This document shows positions 1 through 8,386 of a stretch of DNA of 64,000 bases, one piece after another. The stretch covers positions 1 through 64,000 of the forward strand of contig DATGQE010000070.1 in NCBI GenBank assembly GCA_035304345.1, given 5' to 3'. The notes below the pieces were generated by a model. That model did not search any database. It saw nothing but the letters and a program-made list of their open reading frames with translations, and was not told the DNA's origin. A program made the translations under genes and the position numbers. The first letter of the stretch is position 1. Every line of letters starts with the position of its first letter. Source of the DNA: IDS-8 sp035304345. GTDB lineage: Bacteria > Pseudomonadota > Gammaproteobacteria > Steroidobacterales > Woeseiaceae.

Positions 1-23
1 GGAGTCGGTTGCGGGCGGTTCCG

Positions 24-242
24 TCAGCGACCGCGGTAGACGATGCGGCCCTTGCTCAGGTCGTAGGGCGTGAGCTCCACCGTGACGTTGTCGCCGGTGA
101 GGATGCGGATGTAGTTCTTGCGCATCTTGCCTGAAATGTGCGCAGTCACCACGTGACCGTTCTCCAACCTGACGCGAAACGTCGTGTTGGGCAGCGTCTC
201 GGTCACGACGCCTTCCATCTGCAGTGCTTCTTCTTTCGCCAA
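24..242 (-). CDS. infA: Translation initiation factor IF-1
   Basis: IF-1 binds the ribosomal A site of the 30S subunit during initiation. The 72-residue product matches the family length and carries the near-invariant core GHVVTAHISGKMRKNYIRIL followed by TPYDLSKGRI, i.e. the OB fold. The start is a TTG at 240-242: it gives the expected N-terminus (M)AKEEALQMEG, whereas the first in-frame ATG (216-218) would remove eight conserved residues. The ribosome binding site is weak. The gene stands alone, with aat 118 bases upstream on the same strand. Identity is certain; the TTG start is inferred from family length and N-terminal sequence. Confidence 0.96.
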   Translation of the reverse strand: MAKEEALQMEGVVTETLPNTTFRVRLENGHVVTAHISGKMRKNYIRILTGDNVTVELTPYDLSKGRIVYRGR

Positions 243-360
243 GCGAGTCTCGTTCTTTGCCGGAAATTCAGGCGGCGGATTTTGCAGAAAGGGCCGCGTC
301 AATGCAATCGACGGGCCCGCGGGGCGGCCGGCGGCGCCGGACCGGCCCCGCCCGTGCGCT

Positions 361-1095
361 TCACCCGGCGACGAGCTCGGCGGCGGGCCGCGGCTCCGCG
401 GGCCAGTCGCGAAACGGGGTCCGCGGCCGGCAGGCGCGCTCGACCAGGGCCTTGAACTCGGCCCGCGGCATCGGCCGGGCACCGAGGCTGAGCAGGTGGG
501 GCGAGACGAGCTGGCAATCGAGCACCGTGAACGCGTGCGCCGACAGGTGGCGGCACAGCGCCAGCATGGCCGTCTTCGACGCGTCCGTCACCCGGCTGAA
601 CATGGATTCGCCGAAGAAGGCACGCCCGATCGCGAGGCCGTAGATGCCGCCGACGAGGCGGTCGTCCTCCCAGACCTCGACCGAGTGCGCCCAGTGCTCG
701 CGATGCAGGCGGCAGAACGCCTCGATCATCTCGGGCGTGATCCAGGTGCCGGCCTGCCCGCGGCGCGGTGCGCCGCACGCGCGGATCACCGATTCGAACG
801 CCCGGTTGCAGGTCACGACGAAGCGCCCGCGGCGCAGGCGGCGGCGCAGGCTCCGTGAGACGTGAAACTCGTCCGGTACGAGCACGCAGCGCGGGTCCGG
901 CGACCACCAGAGGATCGGCTGGCCCTCGTCGTACCAGGGGAAGATCGTCCGCTCGTACGCCGTCAGCAGCCGCTCGGTGCCGAGGTCGCCGCCGGCCGCG
1001 AGCAGGCCGTTCGGGACGGCCAGCGCCAGGCGCACGTCCGGAAACGCCTCCGGGGGGTCGTCACGGCTGATCCACTTGATCTGCGGGGTGGTCAC
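361..1095 (-). CDS. aat: Leucyl/phenylalanyl-tRNA--protein transferase
   Basis: Aat moves Leu or Phe from aminoacyl-tRNA to N-terminal Lys or Arg of proteins, creating N-degrons for ClpS/ClpAP. The 244-residue product shows the family blocks in order: GGDLG (36-40), FPWY (52-55), WWSPDPR (63-69), GTWITPEM (116-123), HSVEVW (137-142), GGIYGLAIG (149-157) and GESMFS with ASK (162-174). The GTG at 1093-1095 starts the protein just ahead of the conserved region and gives normal length (E. coli Aat is 234). A FemAB-like gene lies 34 bases upstream and infA downstream. No arginyl-transferase (ate/bpt) gene is present between them, although many gammaproteobacteria have one here. Confidence 0.95.
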   Translation of the reverse strand: MTTPQIKWISRDDPPEAFPDVRLALAVPNGLLAAGGDLGTERLLTAYERTIFPWYDEGQPILWWSPDPRCVLVPDEFHVSRSLRRRLRRGRFVVTCNRAFESVIRACGAPRRGQAGTWITPEMIEAFCRLHREHWAHSVEVWEDDRLVGGIYGLAIGRAFFGESMFSRVTDASKTAMLALCRHLSAHAFTVLDCQLVSPHLLSLGARPMPRAEFKALVERACRPRTPFRDWPAEPRPAAELVAG

Positions 1096-1129
1096 GCGGG
1101 CTGCGGCGCGCCGCCTCCTCCCAGGTACC

Positions 1130-2266
1130 TCACTCGGGCGCGCTCCGGTACGGGCTGTGCCGGTCGACCGCGGCCATGTAGCGGTCGACGTGTCGCCGCT
1201 CCTCGGCGAGGTAGCGGCCGACGGCGCTGAAGAACTCGGGGCGGGCGAGCCAGTGGGCGGACCAGGTCGCGACCGGGGTGAAGCCGCGGGCGACCTTGTG
1301 CTCGCCCTGGGTGCCCGGCTCGAACCGCGCCAGCCCCTTCTCGATGCAGTACTCGATACCCTGGTAATAGCAGGTTTCGAAGTGCAGCGCGTCGTAGTAC
1401 CCGTCGCTGCCCCAGTAGCGCCCGTAGAGCGTATCGCCGCCGACGTAGAACACGGCCGCCGCGACCGGCGAACGGTGCCGCTCCGCCAGCACGACCAGCA
1501 CGTTGTCGGGCAGCCGCGACGACAGGGAGACGAAGAAATCGTAGTCGAGGTAGGGCATGGAGGCCCGCTCGAGGAAGGTGGTGCTGATGAGCGCGTACAC
1601 GTCGCGCCACAGCGCGGCGTCCGTGTCGCGGCCAAAGAGCCTGCGCAGCCGGATTCCCTGCTCCTCGACCCGCCGCCGGTCGCGGCGCGCTTTCTTGCGC
1701 TTGGCGGAGCTGAAGGTGGCGAGGAACTCGTCGAACGTCGCGTAGCCGCGGTTGTGCCAGTGGAACTGGCAGTCCTTGCGCAGCTTCAGGCCCGCCGCGC
1801 GGAGCCCCGGGAGCTCACGCTCGTCGGGAAACAGCACGTGCAGCGAGGAATGGCCTCCCTCGCGGGCCAGCTCGAGCGCCGCATCGAGCAGGATGCGGGC
1901 CTGGTCGGGATCGCCGCCCGCGAGCAGCCGCGGGCTCGGGGCCGGCGTGAAGGGCACGGCGGACACCAGCTTCGGGTAGTACTCGAGCCCGGCCCGGTGG
2001 TATGCCTGCGCCCAGGACCAGTCGAACACGAATTCGCCCCACGAATGGGTTTTCTCGTACAGTGGCATCACCGCGACGGCTTTGCCGCCGCGTGACGGGC
2101 GGACGACGACGTGCCGGGGTTGCCAGCCGGTCGCCGGTGACACGCAACCGGTCGTCTCGGCGGCTTCGAGGAACTCGTGCCGGAGGAAGGGCCAGGCATC
2201 GCCGGCGAGCCGGTTCCACTCGGCGGGCTCTATCGCGGAGATGCTGTCGAGGATATCGATCCGCAT
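1130..2266 (-). CDS. FemAB-like N-acyltransferase (DUF482/COG3146 type)
   Basis: This 378-residue soluble protein resembles the DUF482 family, which adopts a tandem GNAT fold like FemX/FemA peptidoglycan aminoacyltransferases. Supporting segments are SSAKRKKARRDRRRVEEQG (about 190-208), which is typical of the family, YWGSDGYYDALHFETCYYQG (about 292-311) and the C-terminal GEHKVARGFTP. The substrate of the family is not established; FemAB relatives use aminoacyl-tRNA. The gene is 12 bases downstream of trxB and 34 bases upstream of aat, so it is probably co-transcribed. Sitting among genes that use aminoacyl-tRNA is suggestive but not evidence of function. Confidence 0.85.
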   Translation of the reverse strand: MRIDILDSISAIEPAEWNRLAGDAWPFLRHEFLEAAETTGCVSPATGWQPRHVVVRPSRGGKAVAVMPLYEKTHSWGEFVFDWSWAQAYHRAGLEYYPKLVSAVPFTPAPSPRLLAGGDPDQARILLDAALELAREGGHSSLHVLFPDERELPGLRAAGLKLRKDCQFHWHNRGYATFDEFLATFSSAKRKKARRDRRRVEEQGIRLRRLFGRDTDAALWRDVYALISTTFLERASMPYLDYDFFVSLSSRLPDNVLVVLAERHRSPVAAAVFYVGGDTLYGRYWGSDGYYDALHFETCYYQGIEYCIEKGLARFEPGTQGEHKVARGFTPVATWSAHWLARPEFFSAVGRYLAEERRHVDRYMAAVDRHSPYRSAPE

Positions 2267-2278
2267 CGCCGCATCGCG

Positions 2279-3268
2279 CTACGCGACCGCGTGGTCCGGT
2301 TCGCTCACGAGGGCTTCGGCATCGAGGAATTTCTCCGCGTCGAGCGCGGCCATGCAACCCGAGCCGGCGGACGTAATCGCCTGCCGGTAGACGGAATCCG
2401 CCACGTCGCCCGCCGCGAACACGCCAGGCACGCTGGTCGCGGTCGCGTCGCCTTCCAGTCCGGATTTGACCACGATGTAGCCGCCGTTGCGCATCTCGAG
2501 CTGGCCCTGGAAGAGATCGGTGTTCGGCCGGTGGCCGATTGCGATGAACACTCCCGACACTTGGAGCTCCCGCGTCGCCGCAGGTTCCTTCGTGCTGCGC
2601 AGTCTCAACCCGGTCACGCCGGTATCGTCGCCGAGCACTTCGTCCACCACGTGATTCCACAGGATCTCGACGTTGCCGTGCTGCGCCTTGTGGAACAGCT
2701 GGTCCTGGAGGATCTTCTCCGCGCGCAGTGCATCGCGCCGGTGCACGAGCGTCACCTTCCCGGCGATGTTGCTGAGGTACAGCGCTTCCTCGACGGCCGT
2801 GTTGCCGCCGCCGATGACGGCGACGTTCTGGCCGCGATAGAAGAAGCCGTCGCAGGTCGCGCACGCGGAGACGCCGCGGCCCCGGTAGTGCTGCTCCGAG
2901 GGCAGCCCGAGGTACATCGCGCTCGCCCCGGTCGCGATGATCAGCGCGTCACAGGTGTAGGTGGCGTAGTCGCCCTCGAGCACGAACGGGCGCTTCGAGA
3001 GGTCGGCCTTGTGCACGTGGTCGTTCACTATCTCGGTGCCGAAACGCCGTGCGTGGCGCTCCATGCGTTCCATGAGCGCCGGGCCTTGCAGGCCTTCGAC
3101 GTCGCCGGGCCAGTTGTCCACGTCCGTCGTCGTCATGAGCTGCCCGCCCGGCTCCATGCCGGTGACGAGCACGGGCCGGAGATTCGCCCGCGCGGCGTAA
3201 ATGGCCGCCGCGTAACCGGCCGGTCCGGAGCCCAGGATGAGGACCCGGCAATGCCTGGATTTGCTCAT
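2279..3268 (-). CDS. trxB: Thioredoxin reductase (NADPH)
   Basis: TrxB passes electrons from NADPH through FAD to thioredoxin. The 329-residue protein has the FAD-binding GSGPAG (13-18), the redox pair CATC (136-139), the NADPH-binding GGGNTA (about 153-158) and the C-terminal GVFAAGDV FAD motif. The ATG at 3266-3268 is preceded by GAAGG at a good distance and starts exactly at the usual TrxB N-terminus. It is divergent from ftsK across 226 bases, so both promoters should lie there. The gene leads a minus-strand run trxB, FemAB-like, aat. Confidence 0.97.
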   Translation of the reverse strand: MSKSRHCRVLILGSGPAGYAAAIYAARANLRPVLVTGMEPGGQLMTTTDVDNWPGDVEGLQGPALMERMERHARRFGTEIVNDHVHKADLSKRPFVLEGDYATYTCDALIIATGASAMYLGLPSEQHYRGRGVSACATCDGFFYRGQNVAVIGGGNTAVEEALYLSNIAGKVTLVHRRDALRAEKILQDQLFHKAQHGNVEILWNHVVDEVLGDDTGVTGLRLRSTKEPAATRELQVSGVFIAIGHRPNTDLFQGQLEMRNGGYIVVKSGLEGDATATSVPGVFAAGDVADSVYRQAITSAGSGCMAALDAEKFLDAEALVSEPDHAVA

Positions 3269-3494
3269 GTATACTTCGCCTTCGATTGCGCCCGAGCAGG
3301 TAAACGGATATGCGACCGAACCGAGGCGAATCAAGAGCCTGCGCGGGCCGGCCGCGGGCCGGTGGCTTCCCGGCCGGCAAAGTGTAGGCAAAAGGGGGAA
3401 CGGGGGCAAAGCGCGGCCGAAGGCGTCCGGCGGCGCGAGGAAGCCCGGACAGCGGCGCAGATCCCGGTTCGCCCGACGACAATTCGCTTCAGGA

Positions 3495-5825
3495 ATGGCC
3501 AGAGCCCAGAATTCAGTCCGCGCACGGTCGCGCCTGTCCGAGCAGGTGGTGCGCACCCTGCGCGAGGGTGCCCTGTGGGTGTTCGGTGCGCTCGCGATCA
3601 TCCTGTGGGTCGCGCTCTTCACTTACGACCCGGCGGACCCGGGATTCTCGCAGGCGAGCGACAGCGGCGAGATCAAGAACGGGGTAGGGCGCGTCGGCGC
3701 GCTCGCCTCCGACCTCCTGTTCAACTTTTTCGGCCTGCCGGCGTACCTGTTCACCGTCATGGTGTTCTACTTCGGCTGGATGATCTTCCGGGAGCAGAGG
3801 ACGCGCGTCGAGCTCACGCGGGCGGATTTCGCGCTGCGCTTCGCGGGCTTTCTCGCGACGCTCGTCACGAGCTCCGCGCTCGCGACGCTGCATTTCTCCC
3901 CGGAAGGCTTCCGGGAGACCGCGGGCGGCATCGTGGGGCAGGTCGTCGGCTACGGCATGGCCTCCGTGATGAAGCTGCTCGGCGCGAGCACGCTGCTGTT
4001 CTTCCTCTGGCTCGCATCGCTGTCGCTGTTCCTCGGCATCTCCTGGCTGGCGGTCATGGATCGCATCGGCCGCTGGTGCCTCGCGGCATGGGACGCCGCC
4101 CGCCTGAAGATCGGCGAGTGGCGCGAGCGCGCCGAGGGGCGGCGCCTGCATGCGGCGCGCCAGGACGCCGCCCAGGTGGAGCGGACCAAGACGCGGAAGC
4201 GGGTGCCGCCGCGCATCGAGCCGGTCGTCGCGCCCCTCGAGCCGTCGGTGCGCGCGGAGAAGGAACGCCAGGTCCCGCTGTTCGAGCCGCCGGCCGCGGG
4301 CGAGCTGCCGCCGCTGTCGCTGCTCGACGATCCGCCGCCGCAGCAGAAGGGTTACTCCGAGGAGTCGCTGGAAGCGATGTCCCGGCTGGTGGAGCTCAAG
4401 CTGAAGGACTTCGGCATCGACGTGCAGGTCGTTTCCGTCTCGCCCGGGCCGGTGATCACGCGCTTCGAGCTCGATCCTGCGCCCGGGGTGAAGAGCAGCC
4501 AGATCTCCAACCTGGCGAAGGACCTCGCGCGGTCGCTTTCCGTGGTGAGCGTGCGCGTCGTCGAGGTGATCCCGGGCAAGTCGTACATCGGTCTCGAGAT
4601 CCCGAACGAGCATCGCGAGCTCGTGACGCTCGGAGAGATCCTGCGCTCGCGGGCGTACGACGAGATGGCGTCACCGTTGACGCTGGCCCTCGGCAAGGAC
4701 ATCGGCGGCAATTCCGTGGTCGCCGATCTCGCGCGCATGCCGCACCTCCTGATCGCGGGCACCACCGGCTCCGGCAAGTCCGTCGCGATCAACGCCATGG
4801 TGCTGAGCCTGCTCTACAAGTCGACCCCCGAGCACGTACGGCTGATCATGGTCGACCCCAAAATGCTCGAGCTGTCGGTGTACGAGGGCATCCCGCACCT
4901 GCTCACGCCGGTCGTCACCGACATGAAAGAGGCGGCGAACGCGCTGCGCTGGTGCGTCGGCGAAATGGAGCGGCGTTACCGGCTGATGGCCGCGCTCGGC
5001 GTGCGCAATATCGGCGGCTACAACCGCAAGGTGAAGGATGCGATCGAGGCCGGGAAGCCGCTGCCCGACCCGATGTTCACGCCGCCGCCGTTCGCCGACG
5101 AGGACGACGAGCCGGTCGAGCATCCCACGCTCACGCCTCTGCCGTACATCGTCGTCATCATCGACGAGCTTGCCGACATGATGATGATCGTCGGCAAGAA
5201 GGTGGAGGAGCTGATCGCGCGCCTCGCGCAGAAGGCCCGCGCTTCCGGCATTCACATGCTGCTCGCGACCCAGCGCCCCTCCGTGGACGTGATCACCGGC
5301 CTCATCAAGGCGAACATTCCCTGCCGCATCGCGTTCCAGGTCTCGGCCAAGGTCGACTCGAGGACCATTCTCGACCAGATGGGGGCGGAGGCGCTGCTCG
5401 GTCACGGGGACATGCTGTACCTGCCGCCCGGCACCGCCGTGCCGACGCGCGTGCACGGCGCTTTCGTCGCCGATCACGAGGTGCACGCGGTGGTCCGCAA
5501 CCTGAAGAAAAGCGGCCCGCCGCGCTACATCGAGGAAATTCTGGAGGGGCCGGCGAGTCCAACCCCCGGTCTGGCGGGGATCGACCCCCCGTCGGTGGAG
5601 GAGATCGACGCGGAGCAGGACCCCTTGTACGACCAGGCCGTGCAGATCGTGCTGGAGACGCGCAAGGCCTCGATCTCCGGCGTCCAGCGGCGGCTGAAGA
5701 TCGGGTACAACCGCGCCGCGCGCATGGTCGAAAGCATGGAGGCGGCGGGACTGGTCGGTCCGCTGCAGGCGAACGGCTCCCGGGAGGTCCTGGTGCCGGC
5801 GCCGCACAAGGACCGGGACGACTGA
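3495..5825 (+). CDS. ftsK: DNA translocase FtsK
   Basis: FtsK couples septum formation to chromosome segregation by pumping DNA and activating XerCD recombination. The 776-residue protein has an N-terminal membrane domain with about four helices (residues 25-190), a short linker of roughly 90 residues, the RecA-like motor with Walker A GTTGSGKS (422-429) and Walker B YIVVIIDELADMMM, and a C-terminal winged-helix gamma domain that reads KOPS sites. The linker is much shorter than in E. coli FtsK and closer to SpoIIIE-sized relatives. ATG 3495 was chosen because upstream codons are unconserved and overlap the divergent promoter region. lolA follows after 25 bases. Confidence 0.97.
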   Translation: MARAQNSVRARSRLSEQVVRTLREGALWVFGALAIILWVALFTYDPADPGFSQASDSGEIKNGVGRVGALASDLLFNFFGLPAYLFTVMVFYFGWMIFREQRTRVELTRADFALRFAGFLATLVTSSALATLHFSPEGFRETAGGIVGQVVGYGMASVMKLLGASTLLFFLWLASLSLFLGISWLAVMDRIGRWCLAAWDAARLKIGEWRERAEGRRLHAARQDAAQVERTKTRKRVPPRIEPVVAPLEPSVRAEKERQVPLFEPPAAGELPPLSLLDDPPPQQKGYSEESLEAMSRLVELKLKDFGIDVQVVSVSPGPVITRFELDPAPGVKSSQISNLAKDLARSLSVVSVRVVEVIPGKSYIGLEIPNEHRELVTLGEILRSRAYDEMASPLTLALGKDIGGNSVVADLARMPHLLIAGTTGSGKSVAINAMVLSLLYKSTPEHVRLIMVDPKMLELSVYEGIPHLLTPVVTDMKEAANALRWCVGEMERRYRLMAALGVRNIGGYNRKVKDAIEAGKPLPDPMFTPPPFADEDDEPVEHPTLTPLPYIVVIIDELADMMMIVGKKVEELIARLAQKARASGIHMLLATQRPSVDVITGLIKANIPCRIAFQVSAKVDSRTILDQMGAEALLGHGDMLYLPPGTAVPTRVHGAFVADHEVHAVVRNLKKSGPPRYIEEILEGPASPTPGLAGIDPPSVEEIDAEQDPLYDQAVQIVLETRKASISGVQRRLKIGYNRAARMVESMEAAGLVGPLQANGSREVLVPAPHKDRDD

Positions 5826-5850
5826 CGCGGCGTTCGCGGGCAGGGAGCGG

Positions 5851-6597
5851 ATGGAACGGATGGAAACGGGAACGGACAGGCGATTCGCGAGCACGACCGG
5901 CGCGGCATGGCGGCCGTGCCTGCCGGCGCCCGCCATGGCGATCGCAGTCGTCGTCGCGACCGTCATCGGGACGTTCGCCGCCCCGGCCGCGTGGGCCGAG
6001 ACCACCGACCGGGCGCGCGGCGAAGCGCTCGTGGAGCGTTTCGTGGCGGAAGTCGAGAGCATGCGCGGCCGCTTCGAGCAGCAGCTCGTGACCGCGGAAC
6101 AGGAGCTCGCCGACACCGCGAAAGGAAGCTTCGAGATCCTGCGCCCCGGGCGTTTCCGCTGGGAGTACACGGAGCCGTACGCGCAGGTTCTCGTCGCCGA
6201 CGGCGCCAACGTGTGGAATTACGACGTCGATCTCGAGCAGGTCACGGTGAAGCCGCAGGCGGAGGCGCTCGGCAACACGCCGGCGGCACTGCTCGGCGGC
6301 AAGGCCGACGTGCTGGAGGGGTTCGAGGTGACCGGCAGCCTCGTGGACCGGGGCACCGTGTGGGTGACCCTGCGGCCGAAGCACGACGACACGGGTTTCG
6401 AGAGCGTCGAGCTCGGCTTCACCGACGGCGTGCTGACCCGCATGATCCTTGCCGACGACCTCAGGCAGACGACGCTGGTCGCGCTCTACGACGTCGAGGT
6501 GAACGCCGACGTGGATCCCGCGCGTTTCCGCTTCACTCCCCCGGAGGGCGTCGACCTGGTCGGCCAGCCCGCCGCGGCATCGGCCACGGGCCGGTAA
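5851..6597 (+). CDS. lolA: Outer-membrane lipoprotein carrier LolA
   Basis: LolA carries lipoproteins from LolCDE through the periplasm to LolB. The 248-residue precursor has a signal peptide with a hydrophobic stretch around residues 28-45 ending AWA. The mature part has LolA features: MRGRFEQ near the start, GSFEILRPGRFRWEY, QVLVADG..VWNYD, and LGNTPAALL. The ATG is preceded by AGGGAG. An internal Met (M29) just before the hydrophobic stretch could be the true start. The VanZ-like gene begins on the base after the stop codon, so the two are translationally coupled. The order ftsK-lolA-rarA-serS is the conserved gammaproteobacterial one. Confidence 0.95.
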   Translation: MERMETGTDRRFASTTGAAWRPCLPAPAMAIAVVVATVIGTFAAPAAWAETTDRARGEALVERFVAEVESMRGRFEQQLVTAEQELADTAKGSFEILRPGRFRWEYTEPYAQVLVADGANVWNYDVDLEQVTVKPQAEALGNTPAALLGGKADVLEGFEVTGSLVDRGTVWVTLRPKHDDTGFESVELGFTDGVLTRMILADDLRQTTLVALYDVEVNADVDPARFRFTPPEGVDLVGQPAAASATGR

Positions 6598-7005
6598 ATG
6601 CTGCCTTTGCGTTATGCGCGGCGCTGGCAGGCGGCCGGCATCGGGGCACTGGCGCTCGCGCTGGTCGCGGCGCTGGCGCCGGCGATCCTGTTTCCGTTCG
6701 ACGTGCAGCGGGCGGGCATCGGCATCGACAAGTGGCTCCATGCGCTGAGCTTCATGTTCCTCACGGTCTGGTTCTCCGGCCAGTACGCACCGCGGAGCTA
6801 TTGGCGGATCGCCCTCGGCATGCTCCTGTTCGGCCTGCTCATCGAGGTCTGCCAGCGCATGGTGGCGTATCGCAGCGCCGAAGCGACGGACCTGGTCGCC
6901 GATGCGATCGGCATCGCCCTGGGTCTCGCGATCGCGTTCGCGGGCGCCGGCGGCTGGAGCCTCAGGGTGGAGGGCTGGCTGCAGGCGCGCAGCGAGGCCG
7001 GCTGA
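6598..7005 (+). CDS. VanZ-like small inner-membrane protein
   Basis: This 135-residue protein has three or four hydrophobic helices (about 12-32, 48-60, 68-86, 98-117). It contains the VanZ-family style pattern DKWLHALSFMFLTVWF followed by an acidic GLLIEVCQR segment. The biochemical role of VanZ-like proteins outside teicoplanin resistance is unknown. It starts directly at the lolA stop (TAAATG) and ends 19 bases before rarA, so it belongs to the lolA-rarA-serS operon. It should not be read as an antibiotic resistance gene; family membership is inferred from topology and a short motif. Confidence 0.75.
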   Translation: MLPLRYARRWQAAGIGALALALVAALAPAILFPFDVQRAGIGIDKWLHALSFMFLTVWFSGQYAPRSYWRIALGMLLFGLLIEVCQRMVAYRSAEATDLVADAIGIALGLAIAFAGAGGWSLRVEGWLQARSEAG

Positions 7006-7024
7006 GCGGGAAGCCCGATTCGCC

Positions 7025-8386
7025 ATGAACGACCTGTTCGCCGAAGATCAGCTCCCGACCCCGCCGGAAGACGGCGACGGACGCCCCCTGGCCGATCGCC
7101 TGCGGCCGACGTCGCTCGACGGCTTCTTCGGCCAGGAGCACCTGCTCGCCCCGGGCAAGCCGCTCGCCGAGGCCATCGCGCGCGGGCGGGCGCATTCGAT
7201 GATCTTCTGGGGGCCGCCCGGCACCGGGAAGACGACGCTTGCCCGTATCGTCGCAGGGGCGAGCGGGGCGCATTTCATTGCGCTTTCGGCCGTAATGGCA
7301 GGCGTCAAGGACATCCGCGCGGCCGTCGCGGAGGCGACGCGGCAACGGCGCTCCACGGGGCGCTCCACGGTCCTGTTTCTCGACGAGGTACATCGCTTCA
7401 ACAAGTCGCAGCAGGACGCGTTCCTCCCGTTCGTCGAGGACGGCACACTGACGTTCATCGGCGCGACCACCGAGAATCCCTCGTTCGAGCTCAACAACGC
7501 GCTGCTTTCGCGGGCGCGCGTCTATGTCTTGCGGCCACTGGGCCGCGATGCGCTGTTCGGCATCATGCGCCGTGCGCTCGCGTCGGAAAAATTCACCGCC
7601 GGCGGGCTCGAGATCGACGACGAGGCGCTCGAGCTGATGGCCGACGCTGCGGACGGGGACGCGCGGCGCGCGCTCAACCTGCTCGAGCTCGCGGCCGATC
7701 TCGCCGGCGCGGGCGACGGCGGGCGGCGGATCGATGCGGCAATCGCCGCCGAGGTCGCGCGTGGCGGGCAGCGACGCTTCGACAAGCGCGGCGAGTACTT
7801 CTACGACCAGATCTCCGCCCTGCACAAGTCCATTCGCGGTTCGGATCCCGACGCCTCGCTCTACTGGCTCATGCGGATGCTCGACGGCGGCTGCGAGCCG
7901 CTGTACGTCGCGCGGCGCATGGTGCGGGTCGCGTCCGAGGACGTCGGCAATGCCGATCCGCGCGCGCTGCGCATCGCGCTGGACGCGTGGGACGCGCTGG
8001 AACGCCTCGGCAGCCCGGAAGGGGAGCTCGCGCTCGCGCAGGCCGTCGTCTACCTCGCCTGTGCGCCGAAGAGCAACGCCGTCTACGAGGCGGCCGGCGC
8101 GGCGCTCGCCGATGCGCGGGAGCACGGCTCGCTGGAGGTTCCGCTGCGCCTGCGCAACGCACCGACGCGCCTGATGAAACAGCTCGGTTACGGCGAGGGC
8201 TATCGATATGCGCACGACGAGCCGGATGCGGTCGCGGCCGGCGAGCGGTATTTCCCCGACGACATGCCGGAGCGCAGGTATTATCATCCGGTGCCTCGAG
8301 GCCTCGAGGCGCACATTCGAGAGAGGCTGACCGAAATCGCCGCGCGCAATCGCGCCGCGCGCGAGAACAAGAAGACGGAAGGATGA
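7025..8386 (+). CDS. rarA: Replication-associated recombination protein A (AAA+ ATPase)
   Basis: RarA (MgsA, the Mgs1/WRNIP1 family) acts at stalled replication forks. The 453-residue protein shows LADRLRPTSLDGFFGQEHLL at the start, Walker A GPPGTGKTT (63-71), Walker B VLFLDEVHRF (116-125), sensor 1 GATTENPSF, and the family C-terminal tetramerisation region with DQISALHKSIRGSDPDA and the terminal RYYHPVPRG motif. The ATG gives the standard N-terminus. Its stop overlaps the serS start as ATGA, indicating translational coupling. Length and motifs are complete. Confidence 0.97.
   Translation: MNDLFAEDQLPTPPEDGDGRPLADRLRPTSLDGFFGQEHLLAPGKPLAEAIARGRAHSMIFWGPPGTGKTTLARIVAGASGAHFIALSAVMAGVKDIRAAVAEATRQRRSTGRSTVLFLDEVHRFNKSQQDAFLPFVEDGTLTFIGATTENPSFELNNALLSRARVYVLRPLGRDALFGIMRRALASEKFTAGGLEIDDEALELMADAADGDARRALNLLELAADLAGAGDGGRRIDAAIAAEVARGGQRRFDKRGEYFYDQISALHKSIRGSDPDASLYWLMRMLDGGCEPLYVARRMVRVASEDVGNADPRALRIALDAWDALERLGSPEGELALAQAVVYLACAPKSNAVYEAAGAALADAREHGSLEVPLRLRNAPTRLMKQLGYGEGYRYAHDEPDAVAAGERYFPDDMPERRYYHPVPRGLEAHIRERLTEIAARNRAARENKKTEG

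Noticed and set aside
2177..6091. A very long plus-strand open frame over trxB and ftsK
   Set aside because: It runs antisense to trxB and out of frame with ftsK, has a skewed Arg/Ala/Gly composition and no family motif; such frames are expected in GC-rich DNA.
6598..7005. VanZ-like gene as teicoplanin resistance
   Set aside because: It lies in the lolA-rarA housekeeping operon without other van genes; the match is topology plus a short motif.
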